Positions 15,910 through 24,625 of a stretch of 64,000 bases of DNA are shown piece by piece. The DNA comes from Actinoplanes sp. L3-i22 (GTDB taxonomy: Bacteria > Actinomycetota > Actinomycetes > Mycobacteriales > Micromonosporaceae). Made by a program: the position numbers and the translations under genes. Under the pieces are notes generated by a model. It was not told the DNA's origin and did not search any database. It saw only the letters and a program-made list of their open reading frames with translations. The stretch is from positions 8,750,501 to 8,814,500 of the forward strand of contig NZ_AP024745.1 in assembly GCF_019704555.1 (NCBI RefSeq), read 5' to 3'. Every line of letters starts with the position of its first letter. Positions within the stretch are counted from its first letter, which is position 1.

Positions 15910-16779
15910 CTACGGTACGTAACCAAGCTGCGCGCTGATCCGACCGGCGCACCCGAGCAGGTCGGCGATGACTGTCGCGTCCGCGTCCGGTTTGAAGCGC
16001 AGCGCCGGCCCGGCCACGCTGATCACGGCGACCACCCGGCCGTCATGGTCGAACACCGGGGCGGCGATCGACGCGGCGCCGGCCTGCCGCTCCCCGTTCG
16101 AGGTGGAGTAGCCGCGTTTCCGTACCGAAGCAAGGTCTTTGCGCAGTTTGACCGGATCAGTAATGGTCTTGTCGGTCACGGCCGCGAGCGGGTGCCGGGT
16201 CAGGTAGGTCTCCAGCTCGAACTCGGGCAGGAACGCCAGGAACGCCTTGGACGAGGCGCCGGCGTTCAGCGCGAACGGGATGCCGAGGCTGACCTCGAGG
16301 CGCAGCTCCTGGTCGGGGACGACCTGGTCGACGTAGAGCCGGGTGTCGCCGCGGCGCAGCGAGAGGGTCGCGGTCTCGCTGGTGCGCTCGGAGAGGAACT
16401 TGAGCTCCGGCGCGGCCATCGCGCGCACGTCGGTGCGGGCCAGGTAGGCGCGACCGAGCGCGACGGCGGCGTGGCCGAGCGCGTACCGCCGGGTGGACGG
16501 GTCGACGGTGATCAGCTCGCGGCTGCGCAGCGCGGTGAGGATGCGGTGCACGGCGGCCTTGGTCAGGCCGAGCGCGGTGGCGATCTCGGTCACCCCGAGG
16601 TCGGGCTGCTCGGCGCGGCCGAAGTAGAGCAGCACGTCCATGGCCCGCTCGACCGCGGCGATCGACCGGGACTGCCCCTCGTCCTCGGAGGCCGGCGAGG
16701 TGGCCGGCGAGGCGGCCGGCGCGGTGCCCGGCGCGGCGGCGGGTGCGGACGGGGACGTCGAAGCGGTTCGGCCTGGCAT
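15910..16779 (-). CDS. IclR-family transcriptional regulator
   Basis: 289 residues. A low-complexity Ala/Pro/Ser N-terminal tail (about 1-35) precedes a winged helix: RSIAAVERAMDVLLYFG, then LGVTEIATALGLTKAAVHRILTALRSRELI (about 60-90). The C-terminal effector domain shows ETATLSLRRGDTRLYVDQVV and the ligand-pocket end GAASIAAPVFDHDGRVVAVISVAGPA. GGGGGAG seven bases before the ATG is a good ribosome site. A half-site array at 16835-16861 overlaps its presumed promoter, which suggests autoregulation. It is the only specific DNA-binding regulator in the window, so it is the best candidate for the arrays found at the other operons. Confidence 0.93.
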   Translation of the reverse strand: MPGRTASTSPSAPAAAPGTAPAASPATSPASEDEGQSRSIAAVERAMDVLLYFGRAEQPDLGVTEIATALGLTKAAVHRILTALRSRELITVDPSTRRYALGHAAVALGRAYLARTDVRAMAAPELKFLSERTSETATLSLRRGDTRLYVDQVVPDQELRLEVSLGIPFALNAGASSKAFLAFLPEFELETYLTRHPLAAVTDKTITDPVKLRKDLASVRKRGYSTSNGERQAGAASIAAPVFDHDGRVVAVISVAGPALRFKPDADATVIADLLGCAGRISAQLGYVP

Positions 16780-16834
16780 CGCGAAACTCCCCCGGAACAG
16801 GAACGGAACAAACCTTGCCGAAGCCTAGCCTGCC

Positions 16835-16851
16835 ATTTCGCACCGCGAAAC
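16835..16851. promoter_or_regulatory. Operator O2 upstream of iclR
   Basis: Half-sites at 16835 (ATTTCGC) and 16845 (GCGAAAC), spaced by ACC. The core TTTCGC / GCGAAA is a perfect inverted repeat. On the minus strand TTTCGC at 16850-16845 could serve as -35 for a TAGGCT -10 at 16829-16824, so binding here would block iclR transcription. Confidence 0.72.
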
Positions 16852-16868
16852 GCTGTACCGATCCGGCG

Positions 16869-16927
16869 TTGACAGACCCCCGGCCACCTCGTTACCTTCG
16901 CGGTAACGCTGTTTCCCAAGGCGAAAC
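16869..16927 (+). promoter_or_regulatory. Promoter and operator array O3 of the flavin reductase operon
   Basis: A -35 TTGACA (16869-16874) is followed after 17 bases by TTACCT (16892-16897). Four half-sites then lie at 10-base steps: 16891 GTTACCT, 16901 CGGTAAC, 16911 GTTTCCC, 16921 GCGAAAC, in alternating orientation. The first two form the palindrome GTTACC / GGTAAC over the -10, the last two match the window-wide operator. Binding would cover the -10 and the transcription start. Confidence 0.7.
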
Positions 16928-16955
16928 GGCCAGACCTGAAAGCGGAGTGCGACAG

Positions 16956-17900
16956 GTGCCGGTCGACAGCACGACGTTCCGATCCGTGCTCGGTCAGTGG
17001 CCGAGCGGCGTGTGCGTGGTGACCACGATCGGTCCCCACGGGGTGCACGGCATGACCGCCAGTTCATTCTCCTCGGTCAGCCTCGATCCGCCGATGGTCT
17101 CCGTCTGCCTCGGCAATCACCTGCCCAGTCACGCCCTGCTCGGCGCGGCCGGCAAGTTCGCGATCAGCTTCCTCGGCAAGGACCAGGCGCACATCGGGCG
17201 CCGCTTCGCCGGCCAGGAGCGCGACATCACCGACCGGTTCGCCGGGCTGGACTGGGTCACCACGCCGAACGGCTGCCCGGTGCTCGCCGACGCGGTCGCG
17301 TGGCTGGACTGCCGGATCGCGCACGCGTACCCGGGCGGCGACCACACCATCTTCGTCGGCGAGGTGACCGAGGCCGCCACGCCGCGGTTGATCTCCCCGT
17401 TGCTGTTCCACTCGCGCAGCTGGGTCCAGCTCGCCGACCCGCTGCCGGCGACCATCCACGTGTCCGAGGCTCCGGCGGGCGCGCACCTCGTGCCGGACGC
17501 GTTCGACCCGGCCCGGGAGGACGAGGTGCTCGACACCATCGGCCGGCTCGCGGCGCTGGGCGCGGAGGAGATCGTCTGCGCCGAGTCGGCGACCACGCCG
17601 GCCTCGCCGTTGCAGGTGCGCCGGGTGCTGCAGGACGCGGTGGTCCGGGCCCGGCCGGCCACTCTCCGGGTGCGTCTCGCCGACCACCGGCTCGCCCTGG
17701 TGAACGCCCTGGTGGCGATGAAGAGCGGGGTCGCGCACTTCGACCTGACCAGCACCGGGCTGCCCCTCGACGACCTGCTGCACCTGGCCCACCAGCTGGA
17801 CGTGGGCCACCGCCGCGACGACCTCACGCAACCCCGAACCGACCTCGCGCAGCCGAAAGCCGCGCAGCCGAGAACCGATCTCGCCCAGCTCAGGGAGTGA
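16956..17900 (+). CDS. Flavin reductase domain fused to an HMGL-like fragment
   Basis: I chose the GTG at 16956 (VPVDSTTFRSVLGQWPSG), with GGAG eight bases upstream; the frame is open further up but across the promoter. Residues 1-165 are a DIM6/HpaC-type flavin reductase: PSGVCVVTTIG, HGMTASSFSSVSLDPPMVSVCL, and WLDCRIAHAYPGGDHTIFVGEV. Residues 175-290 resemble a piece of an HMG-CoA-lyase/isopropylmalate-synthase barrel, ending in NALVAMKSGVAHFDLTSTGLPLDDL. The last 25 residues are a short repeat (DLxQPRT). The reductase part would supply reduced flavin, presumably to the acyl-CoA-dehydrogenase-fold enzyme encoded next or to another monooxygenase. Confidence 0.82.
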   Translation: MPVDSTTFRSVLGQWPSGVCVVTTIGPHGVHGMTASSFSSVSLDPPMVSVCLGNHLPSHALLGAAGKFAISFLGKDQAHIGRRFAGQERDITDRFAGLDWVTTPNGCPVLADAVAWLDCRIAHAYPGGDHTIFVGEVTEAATPRLISPLLFHSRSWVQLADPLPATIHVSEAPAGAHLVPDAFDPAREDEVLDTIGRLAALGAEEIVCAESATTPASPLQVRRVLQDAVVRARPATLRVRLADHRLALVNALVAMKSGVAHFDLTSTGLPLDDLLHLAHQLDVGHRRDDLTQPRTDLAQPKAAQPRTDLAQLRE

Positions 17901-17905
17901 CACCG

Positions 17906-19180
17906 ATGGCCGACCGACTCACCGGCGAGCGACTCGTCGACGACATGACCGTCGAGGAGAAGGCCCGCGCCGCCCTCGTCGAGCAGGTGCTGCCGGCCCT
18001 GCGCGCCAAGGCCGAGCAGGCCGACCGCGACGGCGCGTTCCCCCGCGAGCACCTCGGCACGCTGCGGGAGGCCGGCCTGCTCGGGCTGATCGTCCCGGAG
18101 GAGTACGGCGGCCTCGGCGGCACCCTGCGTGACCTGGCCGCCGCCACGTACGCGATGGGCACCGCCTGCCCGTCCACCGCGCTGGCCTTCTTCTTCCACA
18201 ACACCTCCGCCTCCCGTGGCCTGCTGCCGCTGGAGGCGATCGAGTCCGGCCTCTTCGCCGACGACGAGGTCCCGGTCGTGACGGCGTTCGCCGAGAAGGT
18301 GCTGCGGCTGATGTCCGGCGGCACGTGGCTGGCGAACTTCGCCAGCGAGTCGGTGAAGTCGAGCAGCGCCAACATCGCGATCGCCACCACCGCCGTCGAG
18401 GTCGAAGGGGGCTGGGAGCTGACCGGCGAGAAGTCGTTCGGCTGCGCCACCGGCATCGCCGACTACTACCTGGTCACGGCCCGGCTGGACGGCACCGAAA
18501 CGGCCGACGGGCTGGCCATGTTCCTGGTCCCGCGGGACGCGGACGGCGTCACCGAGCGCCCGTTCTGGGACGGCATCGGCATGCGCGGCAGCGCCAACCA
18601 CGGCATCAAGCTGGACCGGGTCTTCATCCCGCACGCGGAGGCGCTGACCGTGCCGGGCGCGTTCGTGAAGATGCTGCAGTGCAGCCGGGGCAGCTTCGTC
18701 GGCAACCAGCTGGCGATCACCGCCGTCTACGTCGGCGCCGCGCAGGGCGTCTACGACGACACGCTGGACCGGCTCACCCGCAAGACGTTCGCGGACACCG
18801 GCCGGTCCATCGCGGAATCGCCGATGCACCAGGTGATCATCGGGAACATGACCGAGAACCTGGAGACGGCGTACCTGTGGCTGCGCCGCCAGCTGCTGAT
18901 CGAGACGTGCGAGCCGCCGATCGCGACGAAGTCCGAGGTGTACGCCCAGTGGCGGATCGCCAAGGGCTCGATCTGCCAGGCCGCGTTCGACGTGGCGGTG
19001 AACGCGCTCAAGGCGTCCGGCACGTCGAGCGCGACGATGAACGGCGTCGTCGGCCGGGCGCTGCGGGACCTGTCGATGGGCCTGGTGATGACGTTCCCGC
19101 CGGAGCGCGGACGCCTGGAGGCCGCCTCGGTGATCACCTCGAACAAGGCGAACGAGCTGTTCGCGAGCGTCCCGAAGTGA
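17906..19180 (+). CDS. Acyl-CoA dehydrogenase-fold enzyme, possibly group D flavin monooxygenase
   Basis: 424 residues, ATG at 17906 after AGGGAG. It has LIVPEEYGGLGG (about 65), SSANIAIATTAVEVEGGWELTGEKSFGCATGIADYYLVTA and GIGMRGSANHGIKLDRVFIP. The closing QIHGGYGY-type motif of true acyl-CoA dehydrogenases is missing; instead it ends AASVITSNKANELF. The same fold is used by two-component monooxygenases (DszC, HsaA type) which need a separate flavin reductase, and such a reductase gene sits just upstream. A monooxygenase role is therefore a serious alternative to dehydrogenation. Confidence 0.82.
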   Translation: MADRLTGERLVDDMTVEEKARAALVEQVLPALRAKAEQADRDGAFPREHLGTLREAGLLGLIVPEEYGGLGGTLRDLAAATYAMGTACPSTALAFFFHNTSASRGLLPLEAIESGLFADDEVPVVTAFAEKVLRLMSGGTWLANFASESVKSSSANIAIATTAVEVEGGWELTGEKSFGCATGIADYYLVTARLDGTETADGLAMFLVPRDADGVTERPFWDGIGMRGSANHGIKLDRVFIPHAEALTVPGAFVKMLQCSRGSFVGNQLAITAVYVGAAQGVYDDTLDRLTRKTFADTGRSIAESPMHQVIIGNMTENLETAYLWLRRQLLIETCEPPIATKSEVYAQWRIAKGSICQAAFDVAVNALKASGTSSATMNGVVGRALRDLSMGLVMTFPPERGRLEAASVITSNKANELFASVPK

Positions 19181-20670
19181 ACGACCTGGTCAACGGCGTG
19201 TGGTCGGCGTGCGGCACACCGGTCGGCGTCGAGCTGGAGGATCCCGCGACCGGGCGTGTCCTCGGGCCGGCGCTGGGCTCCTCGGTCGAGAACGTTTCGG
19301 CGGCGATCGCGGCGGCCGACGATCTCGGCTCTTGGGACCTCCCTGCCGCCGACCGAGCGGACATTTTGGACAGCATAGCCGCCGAAGTCCAGGCCGCCGC
19401 CGGGGAAATCGTGCTGCTGGAGGCCAGGTCGACCGGCGTCCCGATCCGGCAGACCACCCCGCTCGGCATGATCCTCTCCGGCGCGTTCGCCCTGGCCGCC
19501 GCCCAGCTCCGCACCGGCGTGCTGACCAGCACGACCACCCGCGAGGACGGCAACCAGGTCCTGGTCGAACGGCTCCCCTGGGGCCCCGTCGCCTGCCTGG
19601 TCCCGTGGAACGCGCCCGCGCCGATGGCGGCCCACAAGGTCGCCAACGCGCTCGCGGCCGGTTGCCCCACGATCCTCAAGCCGTCCGAGTACGCGTCGTC
19701 CGGCACCGAACGCCTGGCCGTCGCGATCGACACCGCGCTGCGCGCCGCCGGCGCCCCGCCCGCCCTGTTCCAGCTGCTGCACGGCGGCGCGGCGACCGGC
19801 GCGCACCTGGTCGGCGACGCCCGGATCCGGGCGGTCTCGTTCACCGGCGGCCTGGCCGGCGGTCGCGCGGTCGCGTCGGCCTGCGCCTACGACATCAAGC
19901 CGGTGCAGCTGGAGCTCGGCGGCAACAACCCGCTGATCGTGCTCCCGGACGCGGACGAGGCGGTCGCCGTCCGGGCCGCCGCCGACCTGCTCACCACGCT
20001 GAACGGCCAGTGGTGCCGGGCGTTGGGCCGGTTGATCGTGCCGGCCGGCCGCGAGCAGGCGATCGTCGACGGCGTCCTGGACCGGATCGCCGGGCTGCGC
20101 GCCGGGGACCCCGCGGACCCGGCCACCGATTACGGCCCGCTGATCCATTCCGGCCACCGGGCCGCGGTGGAGAAGGCCCGCGACGGGCTCGGCGGCACGG
20201 TTCACACCGCGAAGCTGGCCGTCCACACCGCGACGCTGGCCGGGCACACCGCGACGCTGGCCGGGCACACCGCGGAGCTGGCCGGCGCCGGGAACTTCCT
20301 GGCCCCCGCGCTGGTCACCGGCGCCGACCCGGCGCGGACCACCGAGGAGATCTTCGGGCCGGTCGCCGCGGTGCACGGCTACCGCACGGTCGGCGAGGCG
20401 ATCGCGCTGGCCAACGGCACCCGCTACGGCCTGGAGGGCTACGTGATCGGCGCCGACGAGGCGGCCGCGGTGCGGGTCGCCCGGCGGGTCCGGGCCGGCG
20501 AGGTCAAGGTCAACGGCTCCTCGATCATGAGCCTGCACCTGTTCACCCCGCGCCCGGCCTGGGGCATCTCCGGCTACTCGACGGAGGGGACCGCGGAAAC
20601 GTTGCTGTTCTTCACCAACCCGCGCGTGGTCGGTGTCGAAAACGGATTCGCGTTGCACAATCGCTCATGA
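19177..20670 (+). CDS. Aldehyde dehydrogenase with a 7-residue repeat insert
   Basis: 497 residues; GTG at 19177 overlaps the preceding stop. NAD(P)-dependent aldehyde dehydrogenase motifs: PWNAPAPMAAHKVANALAAGCPTILKPSE, FTGGLAGGRAVA, the base in LELGGNNP and the nucleophile Cys in NGQWCRALGR. An insert of four heptapeptides (HTATLAG type) lies near residue 343-370, before EEIFGPV. The family usually has a short loop there, so the repeat is probably tolerated on the surface. It would oxidise an aldehyde released in the pathway to the acid. Confidence 0.9.
   Translation: MNDLVNGVWSACGTPVGVELEDPATGRVLGPALGSSVENVSAAIAAADDLGSWDLPAADRADILDSIAAEVQAAAGEIVLLEARSTGVPIRQTTPLGMILSGAFALAAAQLRTGVLTSTTTREDGNQVLVERLPWGPVACLVPWNAPAPMAAHKVANALAAGCPTILKPSEYASSGTERLAVAIDTALRAAGAPPALFQLLHGGAATGAHLVGDARIRAVSFTGGLAGGRAVASACAYDIKPVQLELGGNNPLIVLPDADEAVAVRAAADLLTTLNGQWCRALGRLIVPAGREQAIVDGVLDRIAGLRAGDPADPATDYGPLIHSGHRAAVEKARDGLGGTVHTAKLAVHTATLAGHTATLAGHTAELAGAGNFLAPALVTGADPARTTEEIFGPVAAVHGYRTVGEAIALANGTRYGLEGYVIGADEAAAVRVARRVRAGEVKVNGSSIMSLHLFTPRPAWGISGYSTEGTAETLLFFTNPRVVGVENGFALHNRS
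20203..20286. repeat. 21-bp in-frame repeat in aldehyde dehydrogenase
   Basis: Four 21-bp units (20203-20223, 20224-20244, 20245-20265, 20266-20286) encode HTAKLAV, HTATLAG, HTATLAG and HTAELAG. Units two and three are identical at the nucleotide level, which points to recent duplication. Confidence 0.95.
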
Positions 20671-21539
20671 CCGCTTCCGCGCTGCGCGCGCTCCTCACCT
20701 CCGGCCGGGTCACCCACGTGCCCGGCGTCTACGACCCGGTGACCGCCGCGCTCGCGGTCGCGGCCGGCCATCGGGCCGTGCACCTCTCCGGCGCGGCCGT
20801 CTCGGCGACCATGCTGGGCCGCCCCGACCTCGGTTTCGTGCACGCCACGCAGATCGCCGACCGGGCGGCCACGCTGGTCCCGGCGCTGCAGGGGGTGCCG
20901 CTGCTGGCCGACGCGGACACCGGGTACGGCAACCCGGTGCACGCGGTGTGGACCGGGCTCGCCTACAGCCGCGCCGGGATCTCCGGGCTGCACCTGGAGG
21001 ACCAGGTGAGCCCGAAGCGCTGCGGGCACCTGGCCGGCAAAGAGGTGATCGAGGTCGGACTGGCGGCCGCCAAGATCCAGGCGCTGGCCGATCAGGTGCC
21101 GGAGCTCGCGGTGATCGCCCGGACCGACGCGTACGCCGTCAACGGCCTGGCCGACACGATCGAGCGGTGCGTGGCCTACGCCGAGGCGGGCGCGGACGCG
21201 GTCTTCCCGGAGGGCGTCCGGACGATCACCGAACTCGCCGAGATCCAGCGCGCGCTCCCCGGCGTACCCCTGGTGGTCAATCGCAGCGAAGCTGCCGGCG
21301 CGCCGCCCGCCTGGACCGACGCGGACCTCGCGGAGGTCGGTGTCCGCTTGGTCCTGCACCCGGTCGCCGCTCTGCTCGCCGCCATGCGCGCGGCGTCGGT
21401 GACCTATCGCGCCATCGCCGAGACCGGCAGCGCCGACGACGTCGAACGGATGCCGTGGGCGGCCTTCACCGCGCTGGTCGGCCAGGACGAGGCCCTCGAC
21501 CTGGACGCCCGCTATGTCCCACGGAGGTTGGAGACGTGA
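20667..21539 (+). CDS. PEP mutase / isocitrate lyase family enzyme
   Basis: 290 residues, ATG overlapping the preceding stop. A PEP-mutase/ICL-type barrel: VPGVYDPVTAALAVAAGHRAVHLSGAAVSA, ADADTGYGNP (metal ligands), SGLHLEDQVSPKRCGHLAGKEVI with the mobile-loop KRCGH catalytic Cys, and VIARTDAYAVNGL. KRCGH marks the lyase branch (methylisocitrate lyase, 2,3-dimethylmalate lyase, oxaloacetase) rather than the mutase. Cleavage of an alkylated malate or isocitrate to a keto acid plus succinate or propionate would suit the neighbouring CoA and MmgE/PrpD enzymes. Confidence 0.9.
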   Translation: MTASALRALLTSGRVTHVPGVYDPVTAALAVAAGHRAVHLSGAAVSATMLGRPDLGFVHATQIADRAATLVPALQGVPLLADADTGYGNPVHAVWTGLAYSRAGISGLHLEDQVSPKRCGHLAGKEVIEVGLAAAKIQALADQVPELAVIARTDAYAVNGLADTIERCVAYAEAGADAVFPEGVRTITELAEIQRALPGVPLVVNRSEAAGAPPAWTDADLAEVGVRLVLHPVAALLAAMRAASVTYRAIAETGSADDVERMPWAAFTALVGQDEALDLDARYVPRRLET

Positions 21540-22690
21540 GTCGTGTCGTCGTCGCCGGCGCCGGGCCGGTCGGTCTGACCGCCGCCCTGGCGCTGGCCCG
21601 GAAGGGCGTCCCGGTCACCGTGCTGGAGTCCGGCGGGGACCTGGCCGCCGAGTCCCGCGCGTCGACGTTCCACCCGCCGACCCTGGAGATGCTCGACGAC
21701 CTGGGCATCGGCGCCGAGCTGCACGACCGCGGCCTGCTCGCGCCGACCTTCGCCTACCGCGACCGCGCCGCGGGGCTGATCGCCCGGCTGGACCTGGCGG
21801 TGCTGGCCGGCGACACCCGGTTCCCCTACCGGCTGCAGTGCGAGCAGTCCAAGCTCACCCCGATCCTGCGCGCTCACCTGCTGCGGCACGACGGCTGCGA
21901 GATCCGGTACGACTGGCATCTCGCTGCGGTCACCCAGACCGGCGACACGGTGACCGCGCGGTCCGCGGACGGCCGGACCGCCGAGGGCTCCTGGCTGATC
22001 GGCGCGGACGGCGCGCACTCCGCCACCCGCCGCGCGACCGGCACCGGGTTCGACGGCATCACCTATCCCGAGCGTTTCCTGGTCGCCTCGGCCGACGAGG
22101 ACCTCACCGCCTGGCTGCCCGATCTGGCCGCGGTCAACTACGTCTTCGACCCGGTCGAATGGTGTGTCCTGCTCCGCACCCCGGACCACTGGCGAGTCCT
22201 GCTCCCCACGCCGGCCGAGACCCCGGACGAGGTGGAGTACGCCCGCCTGGACGAGCGCCTGCGCGGCGTCTTCGACCCGGGCCGCCCGTGGCGGATCGCG
22301 CACGCCTCGATGTACCGGGTCCACCAGCGGGTGGCCGCCGCCTTCCGGGTCGGCCGGGTGCTGCTGGCCGGGGACGCCGCGCACGTCAACAACCCGCTCG
22401 GCGGCCTGGGCATGAACTCCGGCATCCACGACGCCGTCGCCTACGCGGACGCGCTGGCCACCGGCGATCCGGCGGTGGTCGACGCCGCCGCGGCCCACCG
22501 CCGCCGGATCGCGCTCGAATACGTGCAGAGCGTCTCGCACCAGAACTACGAGCGCCTGCGCGCCACCGACCCGGCGGCCCGCGCCACCTACCTGGACTCG
22601 CTGCGGGCCACCGCGGCCGACCCGGTCAAGGCCCGCGCGTCCCTGCTGCGCAGCTCGATGATCGCCTCGCTGCGCCCGGTGACCGCATGA
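21536..22690 (+). CDS. FAD-dependent aromatic-type monooxygenase
   Basis: 384 residues, GTG at 21536 overlapping the previous stop. Class A flavoprotein monooxygenase: VVVAGAGPVGLTAALALARKG (GxGxxG, residues 4-24), the DG motif in WLIGADGAHSATRR (about 155) and the second FAD motif VLLAGDAAHVNNPLGGLGMNSGIHDA (about 282). It hydroxylates an aromatic or enol substrate with NAD(P)H and O2. The 6-hydroxynicotinate and salicylate hydroxylases belong to this class, but the substrate here is not determinable. Confidence 0.9.
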   Translation: MSRVVVAGAGPVGLTAALALARKGVPVTVLESGGDLAAESRASTFHPPTLEMLDDLGIGAELHDRGLLAPTFAYRDRAAGLIARLDLAVLAGDTRFPYRLQCEQSKLTPILRAHLLRHDGCEIRYDWHLAAVTQTGDTVTARSADGRTAEGSWLIGADGAHSATRRATGTGFDGITYPERFLVASADEDLTAWLPDLAAVNYVFDPVEWCVLLRTPDHWRVLLPTPAETPDEVEYARLDERLRGVFDPGRPWRIAHASMYRVHQRVAAAFRVGRVLLAGDAAHVNNPLGGLGMNSGIHDAVAYADALATGDPAVVDAAAAHRRRIALEYVQSVSHQNYERLRATDPAARATYLDSLRATAADPVKARASLLRSSMIASLRPVTA

Positions 22691-24105
22691 CCGACCTGAT
22701 CGAGCGGGAGAATCCGGCCCGGTTCGCCGAGATCGTCGGCGCGGTCGCGGTGACGTCACCGGCCGAAGTGGACGCGATCGTCCGCCGGGCCGACGCGGAA
22801 CAGCGCCGCTGGGCGGCCACCCCGCTGCCGGACCGGCTCGCCGCGCTGACCGGCGCCGCGACCGCGCTCGAGAACGCCGTCGAGGAGCTGGCCACGCTGC
22901 TGGCCAGGGAATCCGGCAAGGTCCTCGCGGACTGCCGCGGCGAGCTGGGCTTCGCGGTTCGCTTCCTGCGCTGGGTGGTCTCAAGAGCGATTTCGGCGTA
23001 CGCCGACAGCACCGTCGACGACGATCTGGGCCGTCTCGTCCTGCTCCGCAAGCCGTACGGCGTCATCGCCGCGATCACGCCCTGGAACGCCCCGGTGATC
23101 CTGGCGATGCTGAAGATCGCCCCGGCCCTGGCCGCCGGCAACGCCGTGGTGCTCAAACCGTCCCCGCTGGCCCCGCTCACCATCTCCCGGGTGGCCGCGC
23201 TGTTCGAGGCCCCGCTGACCGTGGTGCACGGCGACGGCGCGACCGGCGCCGCCCTGGTCGGTCACGACCTGATCCGCAAGGTCGCGTTCACCGGCGGCGC
23301 GACCGGTGGCCGGGCGGTGGCCGCGCTGGCCGGCGACCGGCTCACCCCGTCGGTGCTGGAGCTGGGCGGCAACGATCCCGCGGTCTTCCTGGCCGACGCC
23401 AGTTTTACCGACGCGGCGATGGATCGCCTGGTGATGGCCACGTTCGCGACGAGTGGTCAGGTCTGCATGGCGGCCAAGCGCCTGTACGTCCCGGAGTCCC
23501 GTCTCGACGACTTCGTCGCGGCGTACCGGGCCGCCGCCGACCGGGTCCTGGTCACCAGCGACCCGCTGGCCCCCGGCGCGACGATGGGCCCGGTCATCTC
23601 GGCGGACGCCCAGCGGTCCGCCGCCGCGTTCCGGGACGACGGCGCCCTGGTCGATCTCGGTCGTTTCGACGCCGACCCGGCGACCGGCTACTTCGTGCGC
23701 CCGGGCCTGGTGGTGGCCCCGGATCCGGATTCCCGGCTGGTCCGCACCGAGCAGTTCGCCCCGGTCGTCCCGGTCCTCGGCTACCGCGACGAGGAGTCGG
23801 TCCTGGCCGCGGCGAACGCGGGTGACCTGGGGCTGGGCGCCTCGGTGTGGAGCGCCGACGAGGAGCGGGCGTTCGCGTTCGCCCGGCGGTTCGAGGCCGG
23901 GTTCGCGTTCGTCAACACCCACAACCGGACCGGGATGTCGCTGCGGGCGCCGTTCGGCGGGGTGAAGCGTTCCGGCTGGGGTCGCGAGTACGCCGAGGAG
24001 GGCCTGCTCGAATACGTCCAGACCTGCGTGATCCACGCGCCGGCGGCGTTCCGGCCGGGCGCGGAGATCCCCGCCGCCGGTCCCTCGGCGTACCCGGCCG
24101 GCTGA
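22687..24105 (+). CDS. Aldehyde dehydrogenase (second paralogue)
   Basis: 472 residues, ATG overlapping the FAD monooxygenase stop. ITPWNAPVILAMLKIAPALAAGNAVVLKPSP, FTGGATGGRAVA, LELGGNDPAVFLADA and the nucleophile in TSGQVCMAAKRLYVP are all present; the C-terminus has AGFAFVNTHNRTGMSLRAPFGGVKRSGWGREYAEEGL. Similar to benzaldehyde/salicylaldehyde or semialdehyde dehydrogenases. Last gene of the rightward operon that begins at 16956. Confidence 0.92.
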   Translation: MTDLIERENPARFAEIVGAVAVTSPAEVDAIVRRADAEQRRWAATPLPDRLAALTGAATALENAVEELATLLARESGKVLADCRGELGFAVRFLRWVVSRAISAYADSTVDDDLGRLVLLRKPYGVIAAITPWNAPVILAMLKIAPALAAGNAVVLKPSPLAPLTISRVAALFEAPLTVVHGDGATGAALVGHDLIRKVAFTGGATGGRAVAALAGDRLTPSVLELGGNDPAVFLADASFTDAAMDRLVMATFATSGQVCMAAKRLYVPESRLDDFVAAYRAAADRVLVTSDPLAPGATMGPVISADAQRSAAAFRDDGALVDLGRFDADPATGYFVRPGLVVAPDPDSRLVRTEQFAPVVPVLGYRDEESVLAAANAGDLGLGASVWSADEERAFAFARRFEAGFAFVNTHNRTGMSLRAPFGGVKRSGWGREYAEEGLLEYVQTCVIHAPAAFRPGAEIPAAGPSAYPAG

Positions 24106-24183
24106 ATCCAGCGTTTCCGGCCGCCCGGCGGGGCCACGTGGTCAGCTGAGGACCTATCACCTTGTCAAGGGGAAAGGTCCGAC

Positions 24184-24576
24184 ATGCCGAACATCGGCCG
24201 CATCACCATGATCGGAGCCGGCCTGCTGGCGGGCGCCGTTCTCGCCGGCACCCCGGTCCAGGCCGCGCCGCCGCACCGGGCGGGCGTCGTCGAGAAGCGC
24301 GAGTCGTTCTGGAACTTCAACTCCTGCATGCGCGCGATCCGCGAGCACGTCCGCAACGGCGACTTCGCCCACGCCACCTGCGAGGAGTTCCAGGACGACA
24401 GCGGCCGCACCCGCTTCCTGCTGGTCCCCCAGGCCGCCCCGCCCGCCGACACTCAAGGCGGCAATCAAGGCGGCGGCAACCAGGGCGGCGGCAATCAGGG
24501 CGGTCCGTGGGACGGCAGCCAGGGCGGCGGCGACCAGGACTGGGGCGGGCAGGAACCGCCGGGACGACGCGGGTAG
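24184..24576 (+). CDS. Small secreted Gly/Gln-rich protein
   Basis: 130 residues. Signal peptide of about 27 residues (ITMIGAGLLAGAVLAGTPVQAAP). The mature part has two Cys (NFNSCMRAIREHVRNGDFAHATCEEFQDDSGRTRFLLVP), suggesting one disulfide, followed by a QGGGN repeat tail. The family is not recognised; similar short secreted proteins with this CMxxIREHVxxGxFxxATC arrangement are plausible in actinomycetes. AAGGGGAAAGG before the ATG is a strong ribosome site. Not obviously linked to the catabolic genes. Confidence 0.75.
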   Translation: MPNIGRITMIGAGLLAGAVLAGTPVQAAPPHRAGVVEKRESFWNFNSCMRAIREHVRNGDFAHATCEEFQDDSGRTRFLLVPQAAPPADTQGGNQGGGNQGGGNQGGPWDGSQGGGDQDWGGQEPPGRRG

Positions 24577-24589
24577 CACCACGAACGGA

Positions 24590-24615
24590 GCCCGGGACCA
24601 CGAACGGTCCCGGGC
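24590..24615. terminator. Bidirectional hairpin terminator
   Basis: Perfect 10-bp inverted repeat GCCCGGGACC / GGTCCCGGGC with a six-base loop, between the convergent genes ending at 24576 and 24626. There is no T-tract, as is common in actinomycetes. Confidence 0.8.
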
Positions 24616-24625
24616 CGAACGCCGT

